Assembly: GCA_015064415.1 (NCBI GenBank)
Contig: SVSG01000013.1
Span: forward strand, 1 to 52,199
Source: Oscillospiraceae bacterium
GTDB lineage: Bacteria > Bacillota > Clostridia > Oscillospirales > CAG-272
Direction: 5' to 3'
Length of the DNA stretch: 52,199 nucleotides
Shown here: piece after piece, positions 23,210 through 31,088 of the stretch
Position numbering within the stretch: position 1 is the stretch's first letter
How the letters are laid out: each line of letters begins with the position of its first letter
The notes under the pieces: model-generated
The model's input: the letters and a program-made list of their open reading frames with translations, nothing else
Database searches by the model: none
What the model was told of the DNA's origin: nothing
Program-made: the position numbers and the translations under genes

Positions 23210-24253
23210 GTGAAAGCTTTTTTGAAAAGAAGTGTCGCCCTTTTATGCGTGCTGCTGACGCTGGCCATCGCGCTTGGCGGTTGCGGGATCGTGGAGGATT
23301 CCGAAAAAGGGGAGGCCCTTTGCCGTGAGTTTATGGACTACGTGGTGAAGGATAATCAGTACAGCGCCTACGGCATGATGGAGGATATCTGCACCCGTGA
23401 GGAGTTTCTTTCCCTGTGGGATGTGATGTACCCCGTTTTTGAGAATACGCAAAGCTACGAGCTGACGCAGACCGGATGGCATTATGATATCGAGGATGGC
23501 ATCGATGTGACAACGCTCACCTTTGAAATGAAAACGGATGACGGCAAAAGCTGTCAGCTGCAGATCATGTTGGATGATAACGGAGAGCTCTACGGCTTCT
23601 GGTTCCTGGACACCACCGAGTTTGAGGAGTCGGTCTCCTATACCATCCCGCTCAATATCGTTTTTCTTGTGCTTTCCTTGCTTGCGATCGCGTTTGCAAT
23701 CTGGATGATCGTGGATTGCGCCAGAAGCAAGATCCGCTATAAGGTGCTGTGGATCCTTCTGATCCTGGCGGCCGTCAGCATCAGCGTGACTTACGGCGAA
23801 ATGCCCGGCCTTGAGTGGTCTTTGGGATTGGCTTTGGGCTTTTCCAGCATTACCGCCATCCCCATCCAGCTCTCCGTTTGCGTGAAGCTGGTGTTGCCTG
23901 TGGGCGCGATCGTGTATTTCTGTCTGCGCAATCATTTGAAACGTAAGAGCATGTCCCCGTATCCTCCGACCCCGCCTTACGGCCAGCCCCCATACGGGCA
24001 GATGCCTTACGGTCAGCCGATGCAGGGTCAGCCGCCCTACGGTCAGATGCCGTATGGTCAGACGCCGTATGGTCAACCGATGCAGGGCCAGATGCCTTAC
24101 GGTCAGGCACCGACGGCACAAACGCCCTCCGCACAGCAGCCGAGCGAGCAGCAAGCACCCGTGCAACAGCCGAGCGCTTCCACAGAGCCGCCCGCCCCCA
24201 CAGAGCCGCCCGCCGAGCCCCCGTCCGAAAAACAGGATACCCCGGACGCTTAA
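23210..24253 (+). CDS. Membrane lipoprotein with Pro-Tyr-Gly-Gln repeat tail
   Basis: The GTG at 23210 is chosen; GGAAAGGAG is 9 bases upstream, while the upstream open frame precedes the promoter. The 347-aa product has a signal peptide ending in the lipobox-like ALGGC (Cys about 25), an extracellular domain to about 140 with DUF4878-like appearance ([20 protein letters not shown]), three membrane segments (about 145-170, 180-200, 205-245), and a C-terminal cytosolic or surface tail. The tail contains about nine PYGQ/PMQGQ units (residues 252-300) followed by Pro/Gln/Glu-rich sequence. Function unknown. Such tails are usually disordered and may drive protein-protein contacts. Confidence 0.8.
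   Translation: MKAFLKRSVALLCVLLTLAIALGGCGIVEDSEKGEALCREFMDYVVKDNQYSAYGMMEDICTREEFLSLWDVMYPVFENTQSYELTQTGWHYDIEDGIDVTTLTFEMKTDDGKSCQLQIMLDDNGELYGFWFLDTTEFEESVSYTIPLNIVFLVLSLLAIAFAIWMIVDCARSKIRYKVLWILLILAAVSISVTYGEMPGLEWSLGLALGFSSITAIPIQLSVCVKLVLPVGAIVYFCLRNHLKRKSMSPYPPTPPYGQPPYGQMPYGQPMQGQPPYGQMPYGQTPYGQPMQGQMPYGQAPTAQTPSAQQPSEQQAPVQQPSASTEPPAPTEPPAEPPSEKQDTPDA
23965..24110 (+). repeat. In-frame PYGQ-coding repeat
   Basis: The 12-15 base units encode PYGQ preceded by P, M or T, alternating with PMQGQ. Two larger units of the type [11 protein letters not shown] can be aligned, so the array may have grown by duplication of a 45-60 base block. Length variation between strains is expected. Confidence 0.8.
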
Positions 24254-24260
24254 ATTTATG

Positions 24261-24297
24261 AAAAACAAGGATGCGCCATGGTGCATCCTTGTTTTTT
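24261..24297 (+). terminator. Intrinsic terminator of the lipoprotein gene
   Basis: AAAAACAAGGATGC and GCATCCTTGTTTTTT form the stem around an 8-base loop, with a T-run in the 3' arm, 8 bp after the stop codon. Confidence 0.9.
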
Positions 24298-24317
24298 GCG
24301 GTTTGTGCATGCCCGCG

Positions 24318-24411
24318 TTGTGTGTCGGGGATGGCGGGCGATTTAACTCGCGAAGCGAGGTGGGGAATGGCCCCTACGAGTTTGCGCGTAGAAGGTTGTG
24401 CGTCGCGGATG
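24318..24411. repeat. Dispersed repeat module
   Basis: The cgatttaactcgcgaagcga / ggtggggaatggcccctacg module, as at 21085. It directly abuts MITE-like copy B. No gene. Confidence 0.65.
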
Positions 24412-24615
24412 GCATCCTCACCCGTCTCGCTTCGCGATCCACCCTCCCCTCCTTGGGGAGGGACTACTGTAATCCATTCTTTTCACAACAGACGGAACGT
24501 TTTAGGAAATTTCAAACAAAAGCGGAATTTTACCGTCTATTGAAGAAAGCGAAAGCGTTGTTTGTCCCTCCCCAAGTGGGGGAGGGTGGCACCCGTAGGG
24601 TGACGGGTGAGGATG
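24412..24615. mobile_element. MITE-like element, copy B (inverted relative to copy A)
   Basis: The reverse complement of copy A at 588-748, nearly base for base in the core: ACAGACGGAACG (24487-24498), GAAATTTC (24506-24513) and ACCGTCTATTG (24532-24542). Both arm pairs are present: CCACCCTCCCCTCCTTGGGG on the left and TCCCTCCCCAAGTGGGGGAG on the right. Flanks are the gcatcctcacccgtctcgct module (left) and gtagggtgacgggtgaggat module (right), making the outermost inverted repeat. Confidence 0.7.
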
Positions 24616-24780
24616 CCCCGGCGCGAAGAATTTTGTGCATACCCGCCATTTATGCATCGCGGATGCGGGCCATTTAGCTCGCGAAGCGAGGTGGAGAATG
24701 ACCCCTACAAGTTTGTGCGTAGCCGTTTTGTGCATCGCGGATGGCGACGGGTTTGTGCGAACAACGCGGCTGTATTTCTT
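24616..24780. repeat. Dispersed repeat modules, no gene
   Basis: Contains a second copy of the ttagctcgcgaagcgaggtg module (24675-24694) and several gtttgtgcgtagccg / ttttgtgcatcgcggatggc pieces that also occur at 24400-24411 and 5729-5746. Followed by the aaaggttttgggggagaggg leader of the palindrome at 24841. Confidence 0.6.
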
Positions 24781-24832
24781 TTTCCCCTTGTAAAGGTTTT
24801 GGGGGAGAGGGTGAATTTTTTTCGCGTGGGCG

Positions 24833-24878
24833 AAAAAAAGAGGGAGAGGCGCCTTTTGCAAAAGGCGTCTCTCCCTTT
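24833..24878 (-). terminator. Terminator of the zinc dehydrogenase gene (palindromic repeat)
   Basis: On the minus strand AGGGAGAG-CGCCTTTT and AAAAGGCG-CTCTCCCT pair with one mismatch around GC, followed by a seven-base T-run. It begins 5 bp after the stop codon. It belongs to the same palindromic family as 5383-5414, but here has the T-run that makes it a real terminator. Confidence 0.85.
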
Positions 24879-24882
24879 CAAA

Positions 24883-26136
24883 TCAAATGCGGGGAGCGTT
24901 TTCCAGCAGATACTTCTCGGCCTCAGCGCACCAAAGACCGTCGTTTGCGGCAACGATCTCGGCAAGGCGAGCGTAAAGCGGATTGGTTTTGCCAAGCTCA
25001 GGCAGGTCGGCAATGGCGATGAGCGGGATGTCCAGCTCGTTGTAGCAGACCTTCTTTGCGCCGTTGGGCTTTTCCATCGCATACAGCGTGTCGATCACGG
25101 CGTTCATGCCAAGGATGTGAGACACGAGCGCGCCCGCGTTGATGGCGTCCTTCTCCAGGAGCTTGATCACGTCCACCATGTCCACGGGAATGCTGCCTGC
25201 GGTGCCGACCACGTGGATGCCGTCATAGTGCACGCGGTACAGGTTCAGACTGCCCTGCATATCGTGCACGGCAGGGCCTGCGAAGAAGTTGATGCAGCCG
25301 TCGAAGCGGCAGATGGCCTCAGCCATGGTGAAGAGCGCGGGAACGGGCACCATCACGAACACGTCGTCAAAGCCGCCCTCGGAGATCTCCAGCAGCTTTG
25401 CCACGGGATCAGCCAGCTCGGAGGTGTTGAGATAGATCAGCTCCACGCCGTTCTTGGCGGCGTTTTCGGGGGAGCTCTTGCCCTCGGCAAACGCGATGCG
25501 GTCTGCGTTGAGGTCAGTCACGACCACCTGCTTGACGCCGGCGTAGCCCACGGCCAGCTCCACGGTGCCGATGCCCATGGGGCCTGCGCCGCCAAGGATG
25601 GCCACGCGGCCGCCCTTCTTGGCGCCGTCGGTGCGGGTGTAGGTCTCATAATCGGTGTGGTAAAGTCCCTTGTAGCCGCGGATGATGCAGCCGAACGCCT
25701 CGGCAAGCGAGCCCTTGAAGTAGGAGTCGCCCTCGTAGGGGATGAGGCAGTCGCGCTCCAGCACGACCTCGGGCACCACGGCGTAGGTGGAGGAGCCGCC
25801 GATGAACTGATAGGAGTAGCCGGGGTCATAGTTGGTCTCCAGCTTGAGAGCGGGCTGGATGACGACCTTCTGCCCGACCTTCCACTTGTCCGTCAGCTGT
25901 GCGCCGACCTTGACGATCTCGCCGCACATCTCGTGACCGACGATGATGGGCTTTTCGGCAATATCGGGCGGCACGCGCTTGTGTGCGGCACCCTGTTTGA
26001 CGGCCTTGTAGGTCGAGGTGCAAAGCGAGTCGGTCACAACGCGCATCAGCACTTCGGTTTCCTTGATTTCGGGAAGCTCAAACTCCTCCAGGCGCAGATC
26101 GTTTGCGCCGTAAAGACGAACGGCCTTGGTTTTCAT
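24883..26136 (-). CDS. Zinc-dependent medium-chain dehydrogenase, sorbose-phosphate reductase-like
   Basis: The 417-aa product is a medium-chain dehydrogenase/reductase. It has a catalytic-zinc Cys (DSLCTSTYKA, near 39), the GHEMCGEIVKVG motif (near 68) and the cofactor loop ILGGAGPMGIGTVELA (about 196-211), followed by the Asp of VVTDLNADR, which suggests NAD(H). The usual four-Cys structural zinc lobe is absent. Length and motifs match the group of L-sorbose-1-phosphate reductase (SorE) and related polyol dehydrogenases, but no sugar transporter or kinase lies nearby, so the substrate is not fixed. Cytoplasmic. Its GGAGG ribosome binding site is 9 bases before the ATG. Confidence 0.85.
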   Translation of the reverse strand: MKTKAVRLYGANDLRLEEFELPEIKETEVLMRVVTDSLCTSTYKAVKQGAAHKRVPPDIAEKPIIVGHEMCGEIVKVGAQLTDKWKVGQKVVIQPALKLETNYDPGYSYQFIGGSSTYAVVPEVVLERDCLIPYEGDSYFKGSLAEAFGCIIRGYKGLYHTDYETYTRTDGAKKGGRVAILGGAGPMGIGTVELAVGYAGVKQVVVTDLNADRIAFAEGKSSPENAAKNGVELIYLNTSELADPVAKLLEISEGGFDDVFVMVPVPALFTMAEAICRFDGCINFFAGPAVHDMQGSLNLYRVHYDGIHVVGTAGSIPVDMVDVIKLLEKDAINAGALVSHILGMNAVIDTLYAMEKPNGAKKVCYNELDIPLIAIADLPELGKTNPLYARLAEIVAANDGLWCAEAEKYLLENAPRI

Positions 26137-26185
26137 ATTTCATACCTCCGGGGAAGTGAATTTGACGAAAAAATCATCTGATATA

Positions 26186-26214
26186 ATTAAAGCACAAAAC
26201 GCGCAAAAAATCAA
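26186..26214 (-). promoter_or_regulatory. Promoter of the zinc dehydrogenase gene
   Basis: Minus strand TTGATT (26209-26214), 17-bp spacer, TTTAAT (26186-26191). The -35 box lies in one arm of the hairpin at 26201-26248, so read-through from upstream could affect it. Confidence 0.55.
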
Positions 26215-26248
26215 GCCCCCGTGCGGAGAGTTTTTTGATTTTTTGCGC
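26201..26248 (-). terminator. Probable terminator of the sigma factor operon
   Basis: GCGCAAAAAATCAA (26201-26214) and TTGATTTTTTGCGC (26235-26248) are perfect 14-base arms with a 20-base loop. The 3' arm on the minus strand is T-rich and followed by gttttg. It overlaps the -35 box of the zinc dehydrogenase promoter. Confidence 0.5.
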
Positions 26249-26304
26249 ATTTTTTGTCGCGCGCGCGGCGGAAGCGTCGCACGCGGCGAAAATATTCCCG
26301 ACGC

Positions 26305-27087
26305 TTACGGCGTGATCGGCTGTAGGCCGTTCAATATGACAAGCAGATCCTGCATATTGGTGGCGGACACTTGGTATTCAAAGCCGTTTTGCTGGCCGAC
26401 GGCCAGGAGCTCGTTATCGGAGAGGGGCAGGATGTAGAAATTCACCCCGTTGATCTCGTGCTTTGTGGTATTTTGCCAGGTGGCGGGATCTGTCACGATC
26501 TCGTTTTTGGCGCTGATACGGCACGCGGTTGGCTGATCCGTCATGAAAATGACCTCATAAACGCTCGGCCCGATCGCCGACAGGACGATCTTTTCCAGCT
26601 TTACGCCCTCCGGCATTGCCGTCGGATACAAAATGTCCAGCTCCAGCGCCTCGGCGGCTTCCTCAACGGTAGCGTACCGGTGCGTGCGGTACATAAACTC
26701 CGCAGGGATCAGCCCTTGCGATACGGCAGCGACGGCGATGGTGGAAAGCATCGCCACGGCGATCACGGCAGCGATCAGCGCCACGCGGATCGCTTTGACT
26801 CTGTCCCTCTTTCGGGAGATGACCTGCGCACCGCAGCGCTCCGCCTGCCTTGCAGCCGCCTTGCTTTGGATCTGCCGCAGCGCCTTTTGGTATTCCTTTT
26901 CCGTGACGGGGCACTCGCTCCCCGTAAGATATGCATCAAGCTCCGAGCATTCCCGGATCAAATCCTCGTCGATCTCGGCCTCGTCCTTTTGCAGCTCGGC
27001 CTCGATCGTGGCATAAAGCCACGCGCGGATCTCATCGACCGAGCCCTCGCGCCGATCCTCTATGCTCCTCTTTAATATTTTCCCCAT
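26305..27087 (-). CDS. DUF4367-type membrane protein, probable anti-sigma partner
   Basis: The ATG at 27087 is chosen because GGGAGAGGG precedes it; the longer frame starts with weak codons. The 260-aa product has a charged cytosolic N-terminal domain with helical pattern (RREGSVDEIRAWLYATIEAE...), one membrane segment (IRVALIAAVIAVAMLSTIAVAAV, about 115-137), and an extracytoplasmic DUF4367-like domain with YRTHRYATVEEAAEAL and the PTAMPEGVKLEKI motif. Position 76 bp after an ECF sigma gene in the same direction suggests it holds the sigma factor at the membrane. No zinc-binding HxxxCxxC motif of ZAS anti-sigma factors is present, so this role is an inference. Confidence 0.75.
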   Translation of the reverse strand: MGKILKRSIEDRREGSVDEIRAWLYATIEAELQKDEAEIDEDLIRECSELDAYLTGSECPVTEKEYQKALRQIQSKAAARQAERCGAQVISRKRDRVKAIRVALIAAVIAVAMLSTIAVAAVSQGLIPAEFMYRTHRYATVEEAAEALELDILYPTAMPEGVKLEKIVLSAIGPSVYEVIFMTDQPTACRISAKNEIVTDPATWQNTTKHEINGVNFYILPLSDNELLAVGQQNGFEYQVSATNMQDLLVILNGLQPITP

Positions 27088-27163
27088 AATTTCCCTCTCC
27101 CGTGCCGTCGCTTTGAGATCGCCCTTCACCAATTGATGTGTCAGCGCCCTGCAAAGGTTACAT

Positions 27164-27688
27164 TTATTTCAAAAAATCCTGTATTTTTTCCTTCAACCTT
27201 TTCTGGATGCGGTACCACCGCACCTTGACGGTTACCTCATTTTCCCGCAGCTCTTTTGCGATCTGCGCGACCGTGTACTGCTTTTCCACCTTCAGCACAA
27301 AGGTTTGGCGGTCTTTTTGTGAGAGTGTTGCCTTGATCTGCTCCAAGTACTGCCGATACACAAGCTCATCATCCGCCTGCGTGTCAAGGTAGGTCAGCGC
27401 CTCGCACGGCACGGCGTCCGGGGTGTTGTAATCCTCAAGACTGTAAACAAGCGGCTTTTTGCTTGCAAGGCGGCGGTGCTCTCTCACCTTGATCAGCGCC
27501 GTATTATACAGCCACTTCAGCACGCGCGCTTCCTCGTGCGTGTCCAACGCATCCCACTTCATATACAGCAGCAAAAACACCTCGCTGCACAGATCCTCGG
27601 CAAGCTGCCCGTCCCCGCCATCCAGCTTGTACAGGCAAAAGGATTCCATTCGCCGACGGTATTTTTTGTACGCCTCTTCGTACGTCAT
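27164..27688 (-). CDS. ECF-type RNA polymerase sigma factor
   Basis: The ATG at 27688 with AAGGGAGG upstream is used; upstream in-frame sequence crosses the promoter. The 174-aa product has sigma region 2 (YKKYRRRMESFCLYKL...AEDLCSEVFLLLYMKWDALD, residues 6-50) and region 4 (LSQKDRQTFVLKVEKQYTVA, then the helix-turn-helix IAKELRENEVTVKVRWYRIQKRLKEKI). It is a member of the ECF sigma-70 family, of the kind paired with DUF4367/DUF4179 membrane proteins. A sigma-A promoter drives it (27719-27747), and on the other strand a possible ECF promoter leads to the lipoprotein/ABC genes. Confidence 0.9.
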   Translation of the reverse strand: MTYEEAYKKYRRRMESFCLYKLDGGDGQLAEDLCSEVFLLLYMKWDALDTHEEARVLKWLYNTALIKVREHRRLASKKPLVYSLEDYNTPDAVPCEALTYLDTQADDELVYRQYLEQIKATLSQKDRQTFVLKVEKQYTVAQIAKELRENEVTVKVRWYRIQKRLKEKIQDFLK

Positions 27689-27718
27689 CCCTTCGCCTCC
27701 CTTTCTTTCGTTTTTTTC

Positions 27719-27747
27719 ATTGTAGCATGCTTTATGGCAAAAGTCAA
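27719..27747 (-). promoter_or_regulatory. Sigma-A promoter of the ECF sigma factor operon
   Basis: Minus strand TTGACT (27742-27747), 17-bp spacer, TACAAT (27719-27724), about 30 bp before the start codon. Confidence 0.8.
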
Positions 27748-27771
27748 CTGCGGAAAAATTATTTACATTCG

Positions 27772-27801
27772 TGTAACCAAGCCCCACCTTTTTGACATCT
27801 A
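27772..27801 (+). promoter_or_regulatory. Possible ECF-dependent promoter of the lipoprotein-ABC operon
   Basis: TGTAACC (27772-27778), 17-bp spacer, CATCTA (27796-27801). The -35 matches the AAC-containing -35 boxes of B. subtilis ECF factors (sigma-X TGTAAC); the -10 is close to the CGTC/CGAC class. A TTGACA at 27792-27797 has no -10 at the right distance. The divergent location next to the sigma gene fits autogenous or local control. Confidence 0.4.
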
Positions 27802-27849
27802 TTAGTGAAAAGCGTGCAGCGTCACGCATCCAAGAAGGGAGCGTCACCG

Positions 27850-28629
27850 ATGAAAATAAAAGTTTTACATACCGTCCTGCTTGTGCTAACGCTTTGTCTG
27901 CTGCTCTCAGCGTGCGGGCAGCGGGAATTGGATCCCGCCGAGTACGGCTTGCCCGCAGACGTGCAGGTCGTTGAGGGCGTTGACGGACGGCCGTGGATCG
28001 TGAAGCAGACCGTGGAGAAAACACTGCCGATCACGCTGCCCGAAGCAGAGGATTTTGCGCTGATCAGCCATGGAAACGGTTCTTTTTTCAATATAAAAGA
28101 TTGCTATGATCTTAAGCCTATCGTACATGCCCGTTATGACACAAACAAATATTACATCCGTTTCTTTGATGACGAATGGCTCTATGCTCCCGACGAAAAC
28201 GGTACGTATTGGCTGTATGAGCCGCACGGCGACACCTTCCGCAAGCAGAAAACCTCCAAAACCGAGGAAGAAGTAAAGGCGTGGTTTTTCACCGACACCT
28301 CTGAGGGGAGTATGAGCATTGCCATGATCTGCGGCGTGTGGGGAGAGCCGACGGGCAAGCAGCTCGAGCTGCGACGCTACGATTACTTCAAGGGGCAAGA
28401 CGACTACGTTGTATGCGACGAGTATGATTTTCACGGCATTTTGCAATACGCCGATCCGCAAACAGGGATTGCCCTCAAGACGTTGGCGTGCTGCGATTGG
28501 CGCGATAAGGCAGAAAATTATGCCGATAGCACCACCGCTGCCGTATTCCTCTTTCAAGAACGCTTTGCGGGCGATAACGTCTGGGGGCAGGTTTCCGTTA
28601 CGGGGCAAATGCCGGTGCTAAAGGATTAA
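27850..28629 (+). CDS. Lipoprotein of unknown function
   Basis: The ATG at 27850 follows AAGGGAG by 8 bases. The 259-aa product starts with a lipoprotein signal (MKIKVLHTVLLVLTLCLLLSAC, Cys 22). The mature part is rich in aromatic and acidic residues with repeated short patterns such as YYIRFFDDEWLYAPDENGTY, suggesting beta structure. No family recognised. It is the first gene of a run in which the next gene begins 11 bp after its stop, and it lies opposite the ECF sigma gene, so it may be part of its regulon or a sensor. Cell-surface lipoprotein by inference. Confidence 0.75.
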   Translation: MKIKVLHTVLLVLTLCLLLSACGQRELDPAEYGLPADVQVVEGVDGRPWIVKQTVEKTLPITLPEAEDFALISHGNGSFFNIKDCYDLKPIVHARYDTNKYYIRFFDDEWLYAPDENGTYWLYEPHGDTFRKQKTSKTEEEVKAWFFTDTSEGSMSIAMICGVWGEPTGKQLELRRYDYFKGQDDYVVCDEYDFHGILQYADPQTGIALKTLACCDWRDKAENYADSTTAAVFLFQERFAGDNVWGQVSVTGQMPVLKD

Positions 28630-28640
28630 GGAGCAAAGAA

Positions 28641-29831
28641 ATGAAACGCATTTTGACAATATGTGTGCTTACGGTATTGCTTTTTTCGCTTAGCGCGTCC
28701 TTTATGGGCTGCGCCGAGGAGCCGATGTGGGAGGTGGCGGATGCCGCGAAGATCGACACCTCGCTTTACGCCCCATCGGGCGTTTGCTACAGCAACGATT
28801 GGGGGCAAAACGGCTTTGTGGATGCCCCCGGCATACTGCTCTATGAGGCGCAGGACGTGCAGACCGCCAAGGGCGGCATCGGCACCAAAACAGCTTTCAT
28901 CAACAAGGCGACGGGCACCTCACATCTTTTTTGCTTTGATGCGCTGTGTACGCACGCTTCGGGCAACTGCATCGCCGGCGAATTTTCTTTTGTGGACGGG
29001 ATGATGGCGTATAACGCCGTGTCGGATCAGCTGTACTGCATCCGTTCCTCCCCCGAGTTCGGCGGCGGAGGCGACAGCATCTACCGCGTGGATATGCTGG
29101 CAAGCGGTGCCACGCTTGTGGTAAAGGGCGACCGTAACGAGGTGCAGGATATCGCGGCGGTCGGCAAATACGTGCTTTGGCTACACGATATGCCCGAGGG
29201 CGGGCGCGAGCTTTGCCGCCTCAACGTGGAAAGCGAGGCGGTAGACACCTATCCCACACCCGAGGGAAAAACCGTTTCCTCCTTCTTTGTGAGCGGTGAT
29301 CACATCTATTTGCTGTTTCGCGATGAGGTCGAGTATTACCTCACCGATCCTGAATTTTCCACAACACGCAAGCTGGAGCATTTCCATTGGGGAACGAGCT
29401 GGATCTATCTGCGCGGCACCACGGCCTATCTTGCCAAGCGGGACGAAAGCCAAAGCCGCAGGTATCTTTCGCTTAGCGCCTATGACGTGCTCACAGGTGA
29501 GGAAACACAGCTTTTGCAAGGGGATGAGGCATACTGGTTTGCGGGGATCTCGGATAACTATATCTACTACCACACCTACGCTGATCTCTCACACACCTAC
29601 CGCATCAAAGCCGACGGCTCGGGCGAGCCGGAGCTGTTTTATACGCTGAAGCCCTCGGATTTTAAGGACACGGGGCTTACCGACAACGCTTTGTATTTTG
29701 AAACCCTTTGGGAGGTAAACGGGATGCTTGTCGGCACCGTCAACGCCAAGGGAAAAAACTTTTATTATTTGCTCACTCCCGAGAAAAACACAGGTACGTA
29801 TGCCACCAAACGACTGGAAACCTATGCTTAA
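28641..29831 (+). CDS. Lipoprotein, probable beta-propeller, cassette 1
   Basis: The 396-aa product begins MKRILTICVLTVLLFSLSAS and has a lipobox-like FMGC (Cys 28). The mature protein has repeated segments of the kind D-x-I-Y-R-V-D, G-x-Y-V-L-W-L, D-H-I-Y-L-L-F and N-Y-I-Y-Y-H-T, the look of a DUF5050/propeller-like protein. A Cys-containing stretch FCFDALCTHASGNC resembles CLQPNCSHNT in the lipoprotein at 32350, so the two are probably paralogues. It precedes two ABC-2 type permease genes and might serve as an extracytoplasmic partner of them. GGAG lies 7 bases before the ATG. Confidence 0.75.
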   Translation: MKRILTICVLTVLLFSLSASFMGCAEEPMWEVADAAKIDTSLYAPSGVCYSNDWGQNGFVDAPGILLYEAQDVQTAKGGIGTKTAFINKATGTSHLFCFDALCTHASGNCIAGEFSFVDGMMAYNAVSDQLYCIRSSPEFGGGGDSIYRVDMLASGATLVVKGDRNEVQDIAAVGKYVLWLHDMPEGGRELCRLNVESEAVDTYPTPEGKTVSSFFVSGDHIYLLFRDEVEYYLTDPEFSTTRKLEHFHWGTSWIYLRGTTAYLAKRDESQSRRYLSLSAYDVLTGEETQLLQGDEAYWFAGISDNYIYYHTYADLSHTYRIKADGSGEPELFYTLKPSDFKDTGLTDNALYFETLWEVNGMLVGTVNAKGKNFYYLLTPEKNTGTYATKRLETYA

Positions 29832-29834
29832 AAA

Positions 29835-31088
29835 ATGATGATCTGTTTAATCAAAAGTGAACTGAAAAAGCTGCTCGCCCACCGTTTTCTTGCCGTGTTG
29901 CTCTTTCTTTTGCTGCTCTTTAACGTGGTGATGGTCTGGCGCACGGAATATCCGGAAAACGAGTACGGGCCGTACGTTGACGCGATGCTGGACTCCTATC
30001 TTGCCGACCCCGACGGCTTTTTGGCCGAGGTGCGAGCACAAGAGGAGTATCTGAACACCATAGACGTACTGCAAAGCGAGCATATCCGCGCCGAGCGAGA
30101 ATGGAAAAAGCAGCACCCCGGCGAGGAATATCCCGTCAAATATCCGGGAGCAATTCCGCGCTTTGTGGATAAGGAGAACCTTTCCGACGAGGAAGCGATC
30201 GCGCAGTTTTACGCGGTGCTCAGCCGTGCCGAGGACGTGTCGGCGGCCAAGGATGCCGCCATCGAGCGCGCCAAATCCTTTTATGCGCTTTGCGTTTCGA
30301 GAGGGGAGAGCGATACCTTTGCCGCACGCTATCAGGTGGCGCTTGCCAACCGCTTTCTTTCCGAGGATCGCGGCGCTGTCACCTATCCGATCAAATACGG
30401 CTACGGCTGGGACAGCTATCTGACCTATGGCGGGGATAGTGTTTTTCTGCTGCTTGCCGCGGTGCTGCTTGGCGCCGCCATGCTTTTGCCGGAGCGCAGC
30501 GGCGATGTCGCCGCGATGCTGCGCGTCACAAGGCGCGGGCGCGCCCACACGATGCTTGCCAAGGGGATGGCTTGCCTGCTTTTTTCCCTTTTGCTTTCCT
30601 TGCTCTTCTCGCTTGTGACGCTCGCCGCCTTTTTTGGCAGATACGGTCTTGCGGGGGCGGGATTGCCCCTGCAAAGCTTTTTCCCCTATGCCACTTTACA
30701 CCTGACGGTGTGGCAGGCGGTGCTTGTCCGCATCCTGTTCCGCGCGCTTGCCACCTTCTGCGTGATGATGCTTTGCGTGCTGCTTTCTGTGTTTTTCAGA
30801 TCCACGCTTGCCGTCTGCCTTTGCGGTGGCGGCATCGTGCTGCTGTTTTACGCCCTCTCGCGGGTGGAGGTATTTCACGAGCATAGCCCCCTGCATTTGT
30901 TCAACGTCTTCACCATGCTTTCGGGGAGTGCTTACTTGGAATCCTGGAATGCCGTTTCTATGTTCGGGCTCTGCGCGGATTACAGCATTGCCTTACCCGT
31001 CGTGTTAGTCGGCGCAGGGGCATGCTTGCTGCTGGCAAGCGTAGTCGCCTTCGCACGATTCCGCATCAAGGGGCATCATCATGCTTAA
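29835..31088 (+). CDS. ABC-2 type permease subunit A, cassette 1
   Basis: The 417-aa product has one N-terminal membrane helix (FLAVLLFLLLLFNVVMVW), a large extracytoplasmic segment (residues 35-185) and then five or six membrane helices. It is the counterpart of the N-terminal half of the fused permease at 33666: both have K-S/F-ELKKL-x-x-HR at the start, GYGWD before the second helix, and a VR/T-A/R-K/R-RGR motif after the third. It starts 3 bp after the stop of the lipoprotein gene with a poor ribosome binding site, so it relies on coupling. No ATP-binding domain; the partner ATPase of this cassette is lost. Confidence 0.75.
   Translation: MMICLIKSELKKLLAHRFLAVLLFLLLLFNVVMVWRTEYPENEYGPYVDAMLDSYLADPDGFLAEVRAQEEYLNTIDVLQSEHIRAEREWKKQHPGEEYPVKYPGAIPRFVDKENLSDEEAIAQFYAVLSRAEDVSAAKDAAIERAKSFYALCVSRGESDTFAARYQVALANRFLSEDRGAVTYPIKYGYGWDSYLTYGGDSVFLLLAAVLLGAAMLLPERSGDVAAMLRVTRRGRAHTMLAKGMACLLFSLLLSLLFSLVTLAAFFGRYGLAGAGLPLQSFFPYATLHLTVWQAVLVRILFRALATFCVMMLCVLLSVFFRSTLAVCLCGGGIVLLFYALSRVEVFHEHSPLHLFNVFTMLSGSAYLESWNAVSMFGLCADYSIALPVVLVGAGACLLLASVVAFARFRIKGHHHA

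Noticed and set aside
24607..26181. Plus-strand open frame of about 520 codons across repeats and the zinc dehydrogenase gene
   Set aside because: Begins in dispersed repeat DNA and continues antisense to an unmistakable dehydrogenase.
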